64,000 bases of DNA. Source: Tretioscincus oriximinensis. Lineage: Eukaryota; Chordata; Lepidosauria; Squamata; Gymnophthalmidae. Below, piece by piece: positions 1-11,870 of the stretch; position 1 is the first letter of the stretch, and each line of letters starts with the position of its first letter. A model generated the notes under the pieces. The model saw nothing but the letters and a program-made list of their open reading frames with translations, was not told the origin of the DNA and did not search any database. The position numbers and the translations under genes were made by a program. The stretch lies in the NCBI GenBank assembly GCA_022410635.1, contig JAJVDF010000017.1, forward strand, positions 677,174-741,173, written 5' to 3'.

Positions 1-284
1 CTATAACACAACNGGCTAATTCCACTAGTCATTAAATAACCAAGGGATATTTTCTTCCTACATTTTCTTCAAAACCTGTTAATTAGATTCCTGTTCTTCA
101 TTTCGTANAAAGTGACACCAGGGGCAACATTTCCATGTAGCCAGATTAGGCAGGAAGCTACATAAGCAGAAGATGGAAATGTAGTCAGTTACAATGTTTG
201 AAAAGCTGCTACAAACAAGCAACCAATCAGCAAATTTCAATTTNAGGTTGACTTAAATGTACCCAATCCACTATGTTCAGTGAG
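1..284. other. No recognised feature
   Basis: AT-rich sequence with no protein-like frame and no repeat family recognised. Confidence 0.5.
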
Positions 285-505
285 TCCACAACACTAAGAC
301 CACAACATTAGGACCAGAGGACACTCCTTGAAACTGAAGGGCAGAAAAGTGAGAACAGACAAAGGAAAGTATTTTTTCACCCAGAGGGTCATNGGCCTGT
401 GAAAGCTACCACCACCTCTTCAGCAAGTAAATAACAGCTTGGATAGCTTCAAGACAGGACTAGACAGGTTCATGGACACCAAGGGTATAAATGAGTACTA
501 GGATG
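285..505 (+). mobile_element. CR1-type LINE fragment (3' UTR region)
   Basis: Shares the diagnostic run found in the other CR1 pieces here: ACATTAGGACCAG, CACTCCTTGAAACTG, TTTTTTCACCCAGAGGGTCAT, and GGGTATAAATGAGTACTAGGATG. Truncated at both ends; the 3' tail seen at 18160-18695 is missing. Confidence 0.75.
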
Positions 506-611
506 AGAACTACTGAATACAGTCTAGCTTTGCCCAACTTGGAAATAAAATGTATTCACATCTATGCAATTCCCTCTTGATAGTTCCANCATCTTTGGTA
601 GTTAAAGAGAT

Positions 612-742
612 ATGGGCACTGGGGGTGTCTTCTCAGTGACAGTTATTGGGTTCTGGAACAGACTTCCCTTTGACTGTGTCAGGCACCCACACTATCCCAT
701 CTCAACTACAGAAAAATATTCTGAAAAGGAGACTGAATCTGG
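612..742 (+). mobile_element. Probable L2-type LINE 3' fragment
   Basis: Resembles the segment TTCTCAGTGACAG followed by TCTGGAACAGACTTCC that precedes the 3' UTR of L2 LINEs (compare 49350-49595). Diverged and short, so the assignment is tentative. Confidence 0.4.
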
Positions 743-1605
743 ATTCTATCCTGNTTTTTCCTCTTCCCCTAACTGGGGTTTTTGCCCCTACAGGCAATAC
801 AGAAATGGGCCTGGGTTCCATTTCCCCATTGGGCATAACTAACTCCACAAAAAGATTTACCTGTGGTTGTGGACAGGAAAGCTGGAATATCCCACTGTCT
901 AATCATAGCTAACTGTGAGCAGGTCTTTTCCAGCCCTCCCTTTCCCCATTACTAGAAAATATTGGAAACATGGAAAAGAGAAGTGCAATTCCAATAATGG
1001 CTGGGCAGCCTGTGTTTTGTTCTAGCTTCTTTTCTGTTGCAGTAATGACTCAATTNCCGAAATTACATTCCCTATTGAACAAACCAACTTTTGTGCAANT
1101 CTGCACTTGCATAATTACAGCCAAAAGCATTTGAAAAGCAGCAGTTCCTCTTCCCTTAATCCCCCCATCCGCCTCATGCANGGGAGTGCATGGAAATCAA
1201 TGAGGAGATTAATATGCCCGCCCACCNCCACCACAAGAAATGCAATCCCAGTAATGGTTCCACACAACATCTTTCTAGTTTTATGGAGGGAGGGAACAGG
1301 TGTTTGGGATCAACGTAGATCTTGCACTTTTGTGCCTGATGGCTAACAAAGGAGCAGCACAGGGACAGACTTCATTGGAGGGAGCAAGTGTGTTCTGTGT
1401 TGATACCCCCTCCCTCCAGAACTCCATGCCATAACCAAAACACAAACGCAGGCACTATGGTGGGAGGTAAAAATGAAAGAGCAGCAACAACTTTGGCAGG
1501 AAATGACTGTTGCCTTGCAAAGCAGATTGGGAATGAGGAATAAGGCTGAATGAAGGAATTAAAGGCTTGGCATGGCTCACCCCATAGGACCCCCTATGGC
1601 TGTCC
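743..1605. other. Mostly unassigned sequence
   Basis: No gene seen. At 1085-1125 there is a single copy of the motif that forms each arm of the palindrome at 34059-34181 (TTTTGTGCAA, then CTGCACTTGCATAATTAC). Confidence 0.4.
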
Positions 1606-2102
1606 TTGGCCAGGGGGAGATTTCCACACCTTCCAGGTCCTGGAAGGAACCTCGGAGCGTGCCGTAGCTGCTCCAATGCTGGAGGCGGAGTTTCACACCT
1701 ACTGTCAAGCAAAGCGCGCCAACTCGCCTCCAGCGGAAGAAAAATGCCTGGGTTTGTGACAGGAGAACAGAGCTGTCCTCCTGTCACAAACCCAGGCATT
1801 TTTGCTCTACTGGAGGTGAGTTGGCACCCTTTGCTTGACAGTAGGTGTGAAACCCCGCCTCCAGCATTGGAGCAGCTACGGCACGCTCCGAGGTTCCTTC
1901 CAGGACCCCGGAAAGCATTGCTCGGGCTGCAGCCGTCAGCTCTGATGGCTCCTTTTTCTTTAAAATCCTGCATTTTTATATTCCCTCATGCAGCATCGGG
2001 GAATGTAAAAATCCGGGATTTTCTCTTAAAACCTGGAGGGGACTATATTTTAGTCCTCCAAACCAGGATTGTCCTGCCTTCCCGGGACGTATGGCAATCC
2101 TA
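1606..2102 (-). mobile_element. Palindromic hAT-like non-autonomous element, one end missing
   Basis: The right end GGGACGTATGGCAATCCTA (2084-2102) is the inverse of the left end of the complete element at 61262-61879. The middle matches that element too: a palindrome centred near 1768 with arms of roughly 130 bp, containing CCTGGGTTTGTGACAGGAG and its complement. The left terminal repeat is not present, so the element is truncated or rearranged at about 1606. ORFs on both strands are products of the GC-rich palindrome, not genes. Confidence 0.65.
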
Positions 2103-2334
2103 GTTTCAACCATCACTCCTTTTCTCCTCCCTCTCCTTTATTTACATACATATTCAATATTCACTAGAGGGGCTCACTTCTGGAAACCCAATCTCAGTCT
2201 TGGTTTCGCTACTTCACTCCTTATTTTTGTAATTTTTAATTGTCAATTTTTGTTTACAGTCTCTTATTTTCTTAATATTTTCCGGATTATTAATTACTAG
2301 TGAAATTAGTCCATTGCAACTGGCTCTGTCCGCT

Positions 2335-2520
2335 CTTCCCCCTTACTCCCATCAGTGCCTCCACCCACTCCCTCCCTCCCTCGTCCCTCCCATCCCCCTT
2401 TCACTTGCTGCTTCTTTGTTTCATTCTTTCTTCCTTCCTTTGTTTTTTCTTTATCTTTCTTCCTTCCCTTTTTTTCATCAATTCCTTCCTTAGTTCTCCC
2501 TTTCCTTCCTTCCCCTACCA
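2335..2520. repeat. Polypyrimidine tract
   Basis: Nearly uninterrupted C/T sequence of CCCTCC and CTTCCTTT units, about 185 bp; long open frames on both strands here are artefacts. Confidence 0.8.
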
Positions 2521-2817
2521 ATACTAAACCCTGGGCTATTCAATTTTTCACATCTTTACACCAAGAGAACTGTCCATTTATTACTTCCCATCGGTTTTCT
2601 GTCTTTTAGGCAGTCTCTTGAGCCTGTCAACATTCTAAGCCCTGTCATTGGTCTCTGGAGGCAGCGTAAGTTTCAAGCCCTGTCTTTGGTCATTATAGCT
2701 TGGAAGGTTGAACTCTCCCAAATTTGGGGGCGGGGAGAGAGTGAAGCCAGCATAAACCCAAACCATTTTTTAGTTGAGTTTAAGTTGAAAACCAGTAAGG
2801 CTAGCGCTAATTGAGGG
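2521..2817. other. No recognised feature
   Basis: Unassigned AT-rich sequence without a protein-like frame. Confidence 0.4.
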
Positions 2818-2997
2818 CCGATCCCCACATTCTATTTTCTGCTTGTTGGAGGCATGTTTACTTTCTGTCTGATCCAGGGATCCACATGTGTCCAGCCTTC
2901 CATGTCTTTAGAGTGCAGTAAACAGCCTCCTCATGTCATGCGATTTCCAAAAACCTCTGAGACATTACCCAGAATAAGGCTCCGTGTAGACAGGACC
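2818..2997 (+). repeat. Unclassified dispersed repeat, copy 1
   Basis: Shares CCACATGTGTC, GCAGTAAACAGCCTCCT and GACATTACCCAGAATAAGGCTC with 8310-8456 and, more weakly, with 62228-62352. The shared ends near GTGTAGACAGG suggest a small DNA transposon family. Confidence 0.45.
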
Positions 2998-3005
2998 TCC
3001 ATTTT

Positions 3006-4134
3006 AAAGGGTCGCCACCTTTTGATAAGTGAAATAAGGGACATGCTCTTAAAAATAAGGGACATTTCACAAAAATACGGGACACTAAGATAATCCCTCA
3101 AAATTAACAATTTAAGGGGATTTTTAGCTAAATGTGATACTAACGAACAGCTAAAGGTAATTAACAAGAAGCTATAACCAAAAGCCTGAAATAAACTATA
3201 AAAAATATAAACAAAAACCTAAATGGGCAGGTAGGGCAGGTCCAAGCCCCAAAACTCACAGCTTGGAGCCAGAGACAGGGCTCTGCTGCAAAAATACAAA
3301 AGTTGGCGCTCAAACTACAAAGTTCCCTACCGAAGCATAGGCTCCGCCTTGCAGCCTAAGCTGCAGCCAGCCAAAGCTCTTGGGCAAAAATGCCCAAGAC
3401 AAAATGCCCAAGACACTTGGCAATTTAAATTAAACTTTGGAGCCAAACAGGGCTCCCAGTTCACAGATTGCTCCTGCAAGCAGGAGCTATAGATAGCTCT
3501 GAAAAGGGCTGTTGGGACCGGGGCCGCAGACAGAAGCACTGCAGATTCGCGCTGGGTACGATGAAGACAAGCGAGAAGCACCAGTTCTCCATGATAATCT
3601 TCACGGTAAACAGCACGGTGGCAGGCGATGCAGCCTTTTAAGGCTTCGCCCTTGTCCCATCCGGCCATCTTGCTCTTAGACGGAAGGCAACTGAAGAGAC
3701 CTGCCATCCTTCCCTGCCCTCAAGAAGCACACGGAGCGAACAGGTCTTCCTCGTCGTCACCGCTGTCCCTTTGCTCGTCTCCTCCCTGCCTCACGCGTGC
3801 TCACCAGCAACAGCAGTCTCAGCCGCTCTCCCTGCATGAAGCCCTGCCCTCCACGGTGCTCCTCTCCCTTCTTGGGTAGCAGTGCCAGGGTCTGTAGGCT
3901 AGCAGCCAGACTGCCCTGCGCACGCTCCCTGGAGCAACTAGAACCGCCTCTTCAGTGCACCACAGCAGCCGGCGGCGTGCTCCTCCGAGTCTGCACACTT
4001 GGAAATTTTGAGCGTCGCCGACGATTGCATCCTGCCTGCCTGCATTACGGGAAAAACGTTGAGCAATTCAGGATGCATAATTTTGGGCTAAAATACGGGA
4101 CATCCTGTATAATAAGGGACAGGTGGCAACCCTA
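3006..4134. mobile_element. hAT-like non-autonomous element with GC-rich interior
   Basis: Begins AAAGGGTCGCCACCT and ends AGGTGGCAACCCTA, imperfect terminal inverted repeats; subterminal AATAAGGGACA and TACGGGACA motifs occur at both ends in opposite orientation. About 1.13 kb. The flanks TCCATTTT and TCCAAAAG are only partly alike, so the 8-bp duplication is not clean. The interior 3300-4050 is GC-rich and unlike the flanks; it holds no recognisable transposase. Confidence 0.6.
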
Positions 4135-5560
4135 GTCCAAAAGATGAATTTTTCCTGAGCTGCTTGTAGCAAATTATAAAGTTTTCATTGGCCCTTGGAG
4201 CGCAGAGCAGCAGGCAGGGGATGCAGGGAATTCTGAGGATTGTACTTAGAAAAGCACAGCTGTGCCTTTTTCGAATGATGCAGCAGCAGAATGGCAAGTA
4301 AAATGAGGACAGACTGCTAACACATTTGTTTTTTTAAGGACTCGTAACACAGAGGAAATGGACAGGTGGAATGTAGCCTGAGTCAATTTAAAGTCTGATT
4401 TTATTTTAGTCAGTCGAAACAGATCTTAAATGTGCTTAAAATTCTGGTGAAATCTGTTTACTCTGAGCATCAGCTGAGAGAATAACAGCCTTTCCCCATT
4501 CAGCCACAGTCATCTTTGCTTAACCATTCTGTTTCAGCTGCTTTTATAATTGTATTATATTGTCACCTACTCTGAGACTTTCAGGATTATAAATAATTAA
4601 ATCTCAGCAGATTCTGAGATTTACTCTTCAGCCTCTGATGAATTCATAAATCATGCGTTCTGCTACAAATTTGATAGGAGAAATTAAAACCTTTCTGGGT
4701 GTTCTGCTTCTTCTACAGAACACACACAATAATCCTGTGTGCAGAATTCACAATATCACTAATTGCCTGCTCCAAACAGATTTGTAAAAGCTATTATTCA
4801 ATACCGATGGAGCAAGTTATCTATGGGCAGTACTTTAATTAAAGTTCAGGATCTAATTGGAATCTAATTTGGCTAATGATAGGCTTGGCCTGTGTTATTA
4901 AACCGTTTATTGCACGATGCATTGTGCAAGAGTATGCATAAGAAAAACAGGTCCTCATTTTTATAATTTGCTATTAGAATTTTGTAAGCATCTTTCATTC
5001 TTGCTATGGCTCTGGGATAGCTAGGGCATTGTTCTCGGGATGGTGTGGGCTGCAACTTCCACTGACCTGAATCCACAAGATCAATGATTAGGGATGCTGG
5101 AAACTGTGATCCACAAGATCCAGAGGTCATCAAGTTGATTACTTGTATTGTATGTTTTCACGTACCTTGTAGGTATAAATCGAGAATTATATTTTGTCTT
5201 TGGTTCTTGTAGCAGGAGCAAGGGAATGATTTGCATAGTGGACATATATTATAAGATATTTCTACTGCAAGTTTTTTTATGTAGCAGCTTCACACTTGCT
5301 ATAGTTGGTGCCAACTGTCCAAGGGTGCATTCACAAGTTAATTTTATTTCAGGATCCTACTGTGATATTGAGGTATCTTCCATAGGAACACAGCAATCGT
5401 AGTTCTCTAAAATACCTTTATTTTGGATTTTCATCTGAGTACTTCCTTTCTGATTTAATGATGGAGCAAGGTTCCATATGCTTGTAAGCCCCCCCCCCCC
5501 AACTTGCTTTCAGAGCATAAAAAAGGCTGGAGAAATAAAGATTTTAAAATTAAAAACCTG
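4135..5560. other. No recognised feature
   Basis: AT-rich single-copy-looking sequence; a C10 homopolymer sits at 5491-5500. No coding signal. Confidence 0.45.
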
Positions 5561-5564
5561 CCTA

Positions 5565-5795
5565 ACTGCAGGGCACTTGAAACAGAAGAGGATTTACTTT
5601 TTCATTTCTTTTTTTTAAAAAGAAGCATTTCTCACTCACTGGGTAAAAAAGAGAGCAGGGGAGATGTTGGGGAAGAGACGACAGACAGCCCAGCACTTGA
5701 AACAAAGGAAGGCTTTTTTATTTTTAAATGAAATATTTCTCAAGTGGAGGTGGAGAAGGGGGAAGACAGCCAATGACAAGAAAGAAATAGCATTT
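5565..5795. repeat. Diverged tandem duplication
   Basis: Two units of about 120 bp each begin GCACTTGAAACA (5575, 5693) and continue through T-rich and GAGAAGGGG-like segments. Similarity is moderate, so this is an old duplication. Confidence 0.45.
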
Positions 5796-6319
5796 CCTTG
5801 GAGTTTCCACTCCTAAAGCCACCTGGGATTTGTAGTGAAATAGCTGAGGTATCCATCAAATTTTGTTAGAAATCCAGGACAAAGAAAGAAACATGTGCAC
5901 TCACAACTAAGAGAATGTAGGTGCTTTATTCCATGGGAATGAGAAATAACAGGCAGTTCTGTGGCTGCACCCCAAGTCTGATTGGGTCTGAATTTAATAC
6001 TTCTGAAAAGCCCCATGGCATCCAACACAAGCTTTCCTTCTGCTATAAATGACGATCATGTAATCAAATAATCATATGATCATTGCTCTTTTGTTCACAA
6101 GACAACGGGAATGCCACAAGGAACCTGTGTGTGGTGCTGCTCATCTGGGCATCTTGCTAGTGCAAAACCCTCAGATATTCAATAATGCTGCCATTTGTGC
6201 AAATACAGTTACATTTTTTGGTGACCACACATGCACACTATGCTAGCCAAAATGGAGGCATACTATATCCCACTATATCAAGGGCAAGCACTATGGAAGC
6301 TATTCACCCCCCTATGTTT
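5796..6319. other. No recognised feature
   Basis: Unassigned sequence with no coding or repeat signal recognised. Confidence 0.4.
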
Positions 6320-6845
6320 TCTTAAATCGAGATAAAAAAAATAAAAGAGTTCGGAGGGATCTCCAGGGTCATCAGGTCCAACCTCCTGCTCAATTCAGGA
6401 TTTACTAAACTGTCCCAGACAGATGGGTGTCCAACCTCTGTTTGAAGACTTCCAATGAAGGATAACCCGTTACACTCTGTGGCAACCCATTCCAGTGGAT
6501 TTTTATCCTTACTGTCAGAACATTTTTTTCTATCTAATCTGTATCTATTTTCTTGCTGTTTCATTCCATTGTTTCTAGTCTTTCCATGTTCTAGTGAGAA
6601 CAAAGCTGATCCCTCCTGCTCTGTTACAGCATTTCAGATATAGGTAGCTATCTATTCTAGTTTCCTCTTTTGCAGACTAAACAACCTCTCAGTCTCCTCT
6701 TTTGCAGAATGAACAACCCTAAATCCTTTAAACTGCTCCACTCATCATCTTTGTAACTCTCCTTTGAACCTACTCCAGTTTATCAATGTCCTTTTTAAAT
6801 TGGCGTGCCCAGAATTGAGCATAGTACCCTTAAGTGTAGAGAGGA
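6320..6845 (-). mobile_element. CR1-type LINE fragment, antisense
   Basis: On the plus strand it reads GGATCTCCAGGGTCATCAGG, TCCAACCTCCTGC, CAACCCATTCCAGTGGA and TCAATGTCCTTTTTAAATTG, the reverse of the CR1 3' region known from birds and reptiles. Confidence 0.8.
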
Positions 6846-6869
6846 TTTTTTCCCATGTGATCTAGATTC

Positions 6870-6999
<130 letters not shown>

Positions 7000-8309
7000 A
7001 TATTTATAATAAAGAAAACACTATGTTGGAGGAGGAAGAAACATAGCTTGTTTTCATTTTTGCACAGGTGTGTCCTAATTTTAAAGCTCTTGTTTGACAA
7101 TAAAAATATATGAGATCACCAAGAAGTCATTAACGTTGATCCAAAAACTCTGATAAGGAAATTAATCATCACCAACAAAAAAGCATCATAATGCAGGGCA
7201 TTGTACTGTACACCATCTACTTAAACTAACATTTTAAAACTCAGTAAATGATTAAAATAAAGCATGATCTATGAAACCAATTCCAGTTTGGGTTGTAAAT
7301 TATTTTATTAAAGCCTGGGGAAGAAGGCTTGCCTGATGCTGAAATGTTGATAGTAGAAATACTTAGCATGCCACCCAGAGAGGTGTCGCTGCTAAGAAGT
7401 CTCTGTGCCTGGTTATGTTGTTTATACATCCTATGATTTGGGTATTTCATGGCTCCTTTGGCCCATACATCAAAATTCCAACCTGGAGAAAAAGAACCTA
7501 AGCAAAACCATACCAGAAAAGGGAATAGGACACAGTGACCATTTATCACTATTTGACGAAAGAGGGCTTGGAATTTCCCTAGTGCTAAATCTGCTCGTGT
7601 AATGAGCTCTCAGGAGTACTGTATATGCAGAGTGAGAACCCATTCTACAAATATGGGTTCTACAAATGGCATGGTGCACAAGGATGACAGTGACAAGACC
7701 AGCTTATGTCTCATCTGTAGCAAAGGGGCATAGTTGATCTTGGAGGCCATTTCTGGAGCCTGGCAAAATATCTTCACCTGACAGCTTCAATGCAGGGGCA
7801 TTTTTATTCCTTGGACTGAAAAGCACAAGCCACGATGTGCTGCCGGACCTGCCATGCTTTCAAATAATCCAAGCACCGAGTTCATTTCAGCTGCAAGAAA
7901 TGGACCCACGGGTGAAGGGATGCCAGACTGTGAAATGGAGAATAGTTAGCAGGCTCTGGCACTTGACATCAGAAGGAGTAAGTTGTGTTGATCACTACTT
8001 GCCAAGTTATGACTGTACGATCCCTGAAGCTGCCTTGCTTCCTAAGAAACACATTTCATTGCGGATAATAACCAGTAGCTTCTGGAGCCTGTAGCTGGAA
8101 AGAGTGACCAGAATTAGCTTACCTAGCTNGCCGTCACTCACCAGTTGCCAGCAGTGATTTGTGTCTGCACTGTTCCCAGAATCCCTCACCAAGGTAAACA
8201 TAACTGGTCTTTAACAGCTTCATTTCCTCATCTGCCTTAAGATGGACTGTTACGTGGAGGAGTGATTTTGGTCATGCTGTGCATGGATCTCGCTATATAG
8301 CTTCAGGGA
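7000..8309. other. No recognised feature
   Basis: Unassigned sequence; no coding signal, no clear repeat. Confidence 0.4.
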
Positions 8310-8456
8310 AACATGAGCCCTTTCCCCTGTGCCTTATTCTGGGTTATACCTCAGTTCAGAGCTTGGCCATCCACATGTCAGACATAGTCTACCCTAGCAT
8401 GTAGATGGCAGGCTCCTGTTTCAAGATATTACCCAAAATAAGGCTCAGTGGGGACA
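8310..8456 (+). repeat. Unclassified dispersed repeat, copy 2
   Basis: Contains CCACATGTCAGACATAGTCT, CATGTAGATGGCAGGCTCCTG and ATATTACCCAAAATAAGGCTCAG, shared with 2818-2997 and 62228-62352. Confidence 0.45.
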
Positions 8457-8621
8457 GAATAAATGTTGCTCTATAACAATGTACAGTCGAGTTTTGGTTG
8501 GCCCCAATGCAGGCTACTTTGGAACCCAGAACTCTACAGTAAAGATTTCAGTTTTAAGGCATCTGAGGCCTGGACACATGTTTTCTTTTAAATCTTCTTG
8601 AGTTCATCTTCATTCCTGAAG

Positions 8622-8720
8622 AATCTAGCAAGGGAATCTCATAGCACTTTAGAGGTCAACAAGAAACAGGAATCAGGATAGATGACATGCACTTTCGCAG
8701 ACAAGTCTATTTCTTCAAGT
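8622..8720 (-). mobile_element. Penelope-like repeat fragment with hammerhead-like core, antisense arm
   Basis: Read on the minus strand it contains TTGAAGAAATAGACTTGTCT then GCGAAAGTGCATG, the same order seen at 21729-21847. It abuts a second fragment in the opposite orientation. Family assignment is inferred from the hammerhead-like layout known in Penelope-like elements. Confidence 0.45.
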
Positions 8721-8830
8721 GCTGCCTATCCTGCTTCTTGTTAGTCTCCAACAAAAAGACTAAGTGCAATGAACCCCCTTTGCTAGATTTTTCTGGACCT
8801 GGATTGGTATGGCTATTTCTTTGAATTCAA
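8721..8830 (+). mobile_element. Penelope-like repeat fragment, sense arm
   Basis: Carries TGCTGCCTATCCTG, TTCTTGTTAGTCTCC, GCTAGATTTTTCTGG and GGCTATTTCTTTGAA, the 3' half of the family. With 8622-8720 it makes an imperfect palindrome about 210 bp long. Confidence 0.45.
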
Positions 8831-9330
8831 TCCCNAAGCTTCATCCATTGGTGGGAGGGGTGGGGTGGGGAGGCTGGGCTAAACCTCATTTTTTGGAACC
8901 TAAGATGAAGATGGTTGAAAGCAAAGATGTGAACACAGTTTCAATTGAGGTACTCACTCTGAAATTAAGAATAAGAAGGATCTGTGTATATGTTTGTCTC
9001 ACGTGTTTGATATCAGTTCCAGGGCTCATTCCTATTTTCCCAGAAAGAATTCTTAATTAGAAGGTGTAGCTAAAGGGTTATAGCTGTTGCTGAAATAACT
9101 GGGAGTCAAAGTCTTTCTTGATTTACTACAAATTACTGTACTCAGAAATATTCTAACCAGAAGATCTCAATTTGTCTTTTCTTGTATTTATCACCCAGTC
9201 CTGACCTGGTAAACTGTTCTGCTTATTTAAAATATCCATATATTTCCCATGCAAAAGTCTTGAAATAGTTGACATCCTGCTTGATATGGATCAAGGTGCC
9301 TAATTCTCAATTGTAAGGCACTTTTGCAAA
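8831..9330. other. No recognised feature
   Basis: Unassigned AT-rich sequence. Confidence 0.4.
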
Positions 9331-9450
9331 AAAAAAGGAAGGAGGAGGAGGAGAGGGAGAAGAGGGAGAAGGAGAAGAAGAAGAAGAAGAAGAAGAAGAA
9401 GAAGAAGGAGAAGAAGACGAAGAAGACGAAGAAGACGTAGAAGAAAAAAT
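9330..9450. repeat. Polypurine microsatellite (GAA)n/(GAAGAC)n
   Basis: Purine-only tract of GGA, GAA and GAC triplets. The 3' tails of the SINEs in this window end in such triplets, so it may have grown from a SINE tail. Confidence 0.9.
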
Positions 9451-9805
9451 GTCTTTAAGATTCCACTGACTTTGATGACAATAGCAAAAGCGAAAGATAA
9501 AACTAAAGTTAACAGAGGAAGATGGTCAGAGAACAGCTTTCCATATTTTGCAGCTTTATAGGTTGCTGGCTATGCAAATAGTCTTCTCTGCATCACTGTA
9601 TGGGTGGCCACACACAGAGTTAGCATATAATTTCTAGAAGACTGGCAAAAGGTGAATGTGGCCTAGGGGAAGAAAGGTGAGGCTTTTTTTAATTTGCAGC
9701 TGGCATCACACAATGGATTCCCGCAGAATAGTTGGTCTGGCTGTCTCAACGCCAGCTGGCACAGAAGAGTTGTATGTAATTGCTTTAGAATCTGATACAG
9801 TAGGG
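9451..9805. other. No recognised feature
   Basis: Unassigned sequence between the microsatellite and a DNA-transposon-like repeat. Confidence 0.4.
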
Positions 9806-10222
9806 TTAGGCTGCAGGCACACGAGGTTTTCCTACCACAATGTTAGTAACATCATGATTGTTCCACCCCACATAGTAACGGAGTCTTCGCAATGCATCCG
9901 GAACAACGATGCACGTCCCAGAATTTCCTGATTGCTGATTCTTGCAGNCACCTTTGTGAAACTGCCTTCATGTGCCACTCAGTATCGTAGGCATATGATG
10001 GGAGGAAAAATAGAAGCCCTCACGAGAAATCACGGTAAGAGGATGATGTGACAAGTTCTCAGAGGTGCATTGTGATGAGATTGCGGACCAATATAATGGG
10101 AATGCATTTTTCTTGATGGATCTAGGGGTTTGTTGCAAAATATGAGGGTACATATACATGGACACATGGTTGAGTTAGTTCAGAATTTAACACCATTGCA
10201 GTTTTTAATTTGTTGTGTGGAA
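9806..10222 (+). mobile_element. Non-autonomous DNA transposon family A, copy 1
   Basis: Starts TTAGGCTGCAGGCACACGAGG and ends CATTGCAGTTTTTAATTTGTTG; shares AACGGAGTCTTCGCAATGCAT with copies at 22543-23119 and 48570-48922. The outer GGCTGCAGGCACAC and (inverted) GTGTGG blocks are terminal-repeat-like. No transposase. Confidence 0.5.
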
Positions 10223-10661
10223 AGATCATGCTAACAACTTCTTTCTTTCTATTATTATCTAATAAACGATTCTGTTACCTTGCATACTGATCCAAATCAA
10301 TACTGCTACATCACTGGAGCCTTTCATTGTGTCCAAAATAGCCACACTCAGTAATCCCCAAAACAGAAAGATATCAACGTGATCAGCCCAAATCATGGTC
10401 TCCAAGAACTAAGGAACAAAAGTTCTTNGCCATGGGGCCCTTGGGGATATCTTTTCAGCAGTACATATGACATGCCAGTGAAATGCACCTATAAGTAGTC
10501 CCAAACACAGGAGTCATGCTTTCTGCATGGCTTTTGCTGTTTGTATCGGGGCTCTGAGTCCACTGCTAGATCCAATTAAACAAGTCTGCCAGTGATCTAG
10601 ATTAAGCTCTTCAGATCATGCTCTGTCTAATGCAGGGCAGATCAACAGGTATGGGATCTCA
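10223..10661. other. No recognised feature
   Basis: Unassigned sequence. Confidence 0.4.
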
Positions 10662-11445
10662 TAGATTTATTATTTATTTATTTACATTTCTATACCACCC
10701 TATACCTGAAGGTCTTAGGTAGGCTGACCAGCATATTAAAACATCATAATAAAAAGTCAGCATATTAAAACCAAGTTAAATATTAAAACAACATCTGAGG
10801 GTAGGGTAGGAAAAGGAGAGCATCTTTTTCAGCAAAAGATCAAGTTAAAGAGTTTCCTGAATGCATACTAAGATGGTGATTGACGCACCTCAAAGGGGAG
10901 GCTATTCCACAATCTGGAAAACCCCTATCCCAGGTTCCCAGCCTCTTTGACATAGAGAAGGGGATGCAGAGAAGAGGCTTCCTCTGCAGATATCAAGGCA
11001 CGGGCAGGTTGATATGGGAGAAGCNTTCCTTTATATATTCAGGGCCCAAGTTATTTAGGGCTTTATAGGTTAGAGTTAATACCTTAAATTGTTTTTGGTA
11101 GGAGATTGACAGCCTANGCAGTTCTATCAAGACTGGTGTGATATGTGTCAGACCAATGGCAGTCTAGTTGCTGCATTCTGCACCAGCTGCAGCTTCCGAA
11201 CTGTTTTCAAGGGCAGNGCAGTAGTGCAATCTGGAAGTAACCAGAGCATGGACTACTGTGGCCTGATTATCCCTGTCCAGAAATGGCCGTAACTGGTGAA
11301 CCAGACATAGCTGGAAGTAAGAACTCCTGGTCAGGATCAACATACAAGACAGATCTCTAAGGTCTACATCCTGTTTCCCTATCCCTATTTCCCTATCCCT
11401 ATTATGTGCGTCAAAATATTGCATGTTGTATTTACCTCTATCCAC
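10662..11445 (-). mobile_element. L2-type LINE, 3' portion with ORF2 C-terminus
   Basis: Ends (on the plus-strand left) with TTTATTTATTTA and CACCCTATACCTGAAGGTCT, the 3' tail shared by all L2 pieces here. Inward, the minus strand encodes YFQLCLVHQLRPFL and VVHALVTSRLHYC, matching the reverse-transcriptase end region of L2/CR1-group LINEs. 5'-truncated near 11445. Confidence 0.8.
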
Positions 11446-11794
11446 AGTATTATGACAAAACCTGAGTACATGCTTAGATATAGATGTGAGTGGGAGGAGG
11501 AAGAGCTGATGTTTGAATAGGCTTTGGCTGCTATCCTAGATATACATGTTAAAACAAATTTCATTGATTTGAAGAGAACCTAAAAGTACGCAAAATGCCC
11601 TTTGGTTAGTTCTGTGAGAACTGGCATGGAATATCCACCATACTATAGGACACTTACTTGTATCTTTATCTCACCCTGTACCTAAAGTGCTCAGGGAAGA
11701 TTCCAACAGCAAAAACAAATCAATAGAACCCACTAAAACAATAACACTGATTGAAAGTTGGAGGAGAAGCAGTTTGCACAGACTAGCAGAAACT
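11446..11794. other. No recognised feature
   Basis: Unassigned sequence. Confidence 0.4.
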
Positions 11795-11870
11795 GAAGGA
11801 TTTGAAGAAGTAGACTTGTCTAGGAAAACTCATGCATGTACCTTTTTCTTGTTACCCTTGCTAGATAAAA
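11795..11870 (+). mobile_element. Penelope-like repeat fragment
   Basis: TTGAAGAAGTAGACTTGTCTA followed by GGAAAACTCATGC and CTTGCTAGATAA; same order as 17969-18072 and 21729-21847. Confidence 0.45.

Noticed and set aside
1455..2103. Open frames of 172 and 165 codons on opposite strands
   Set aside because: They mirror each other because the DNA is a palindromic transposon; no protein motif.
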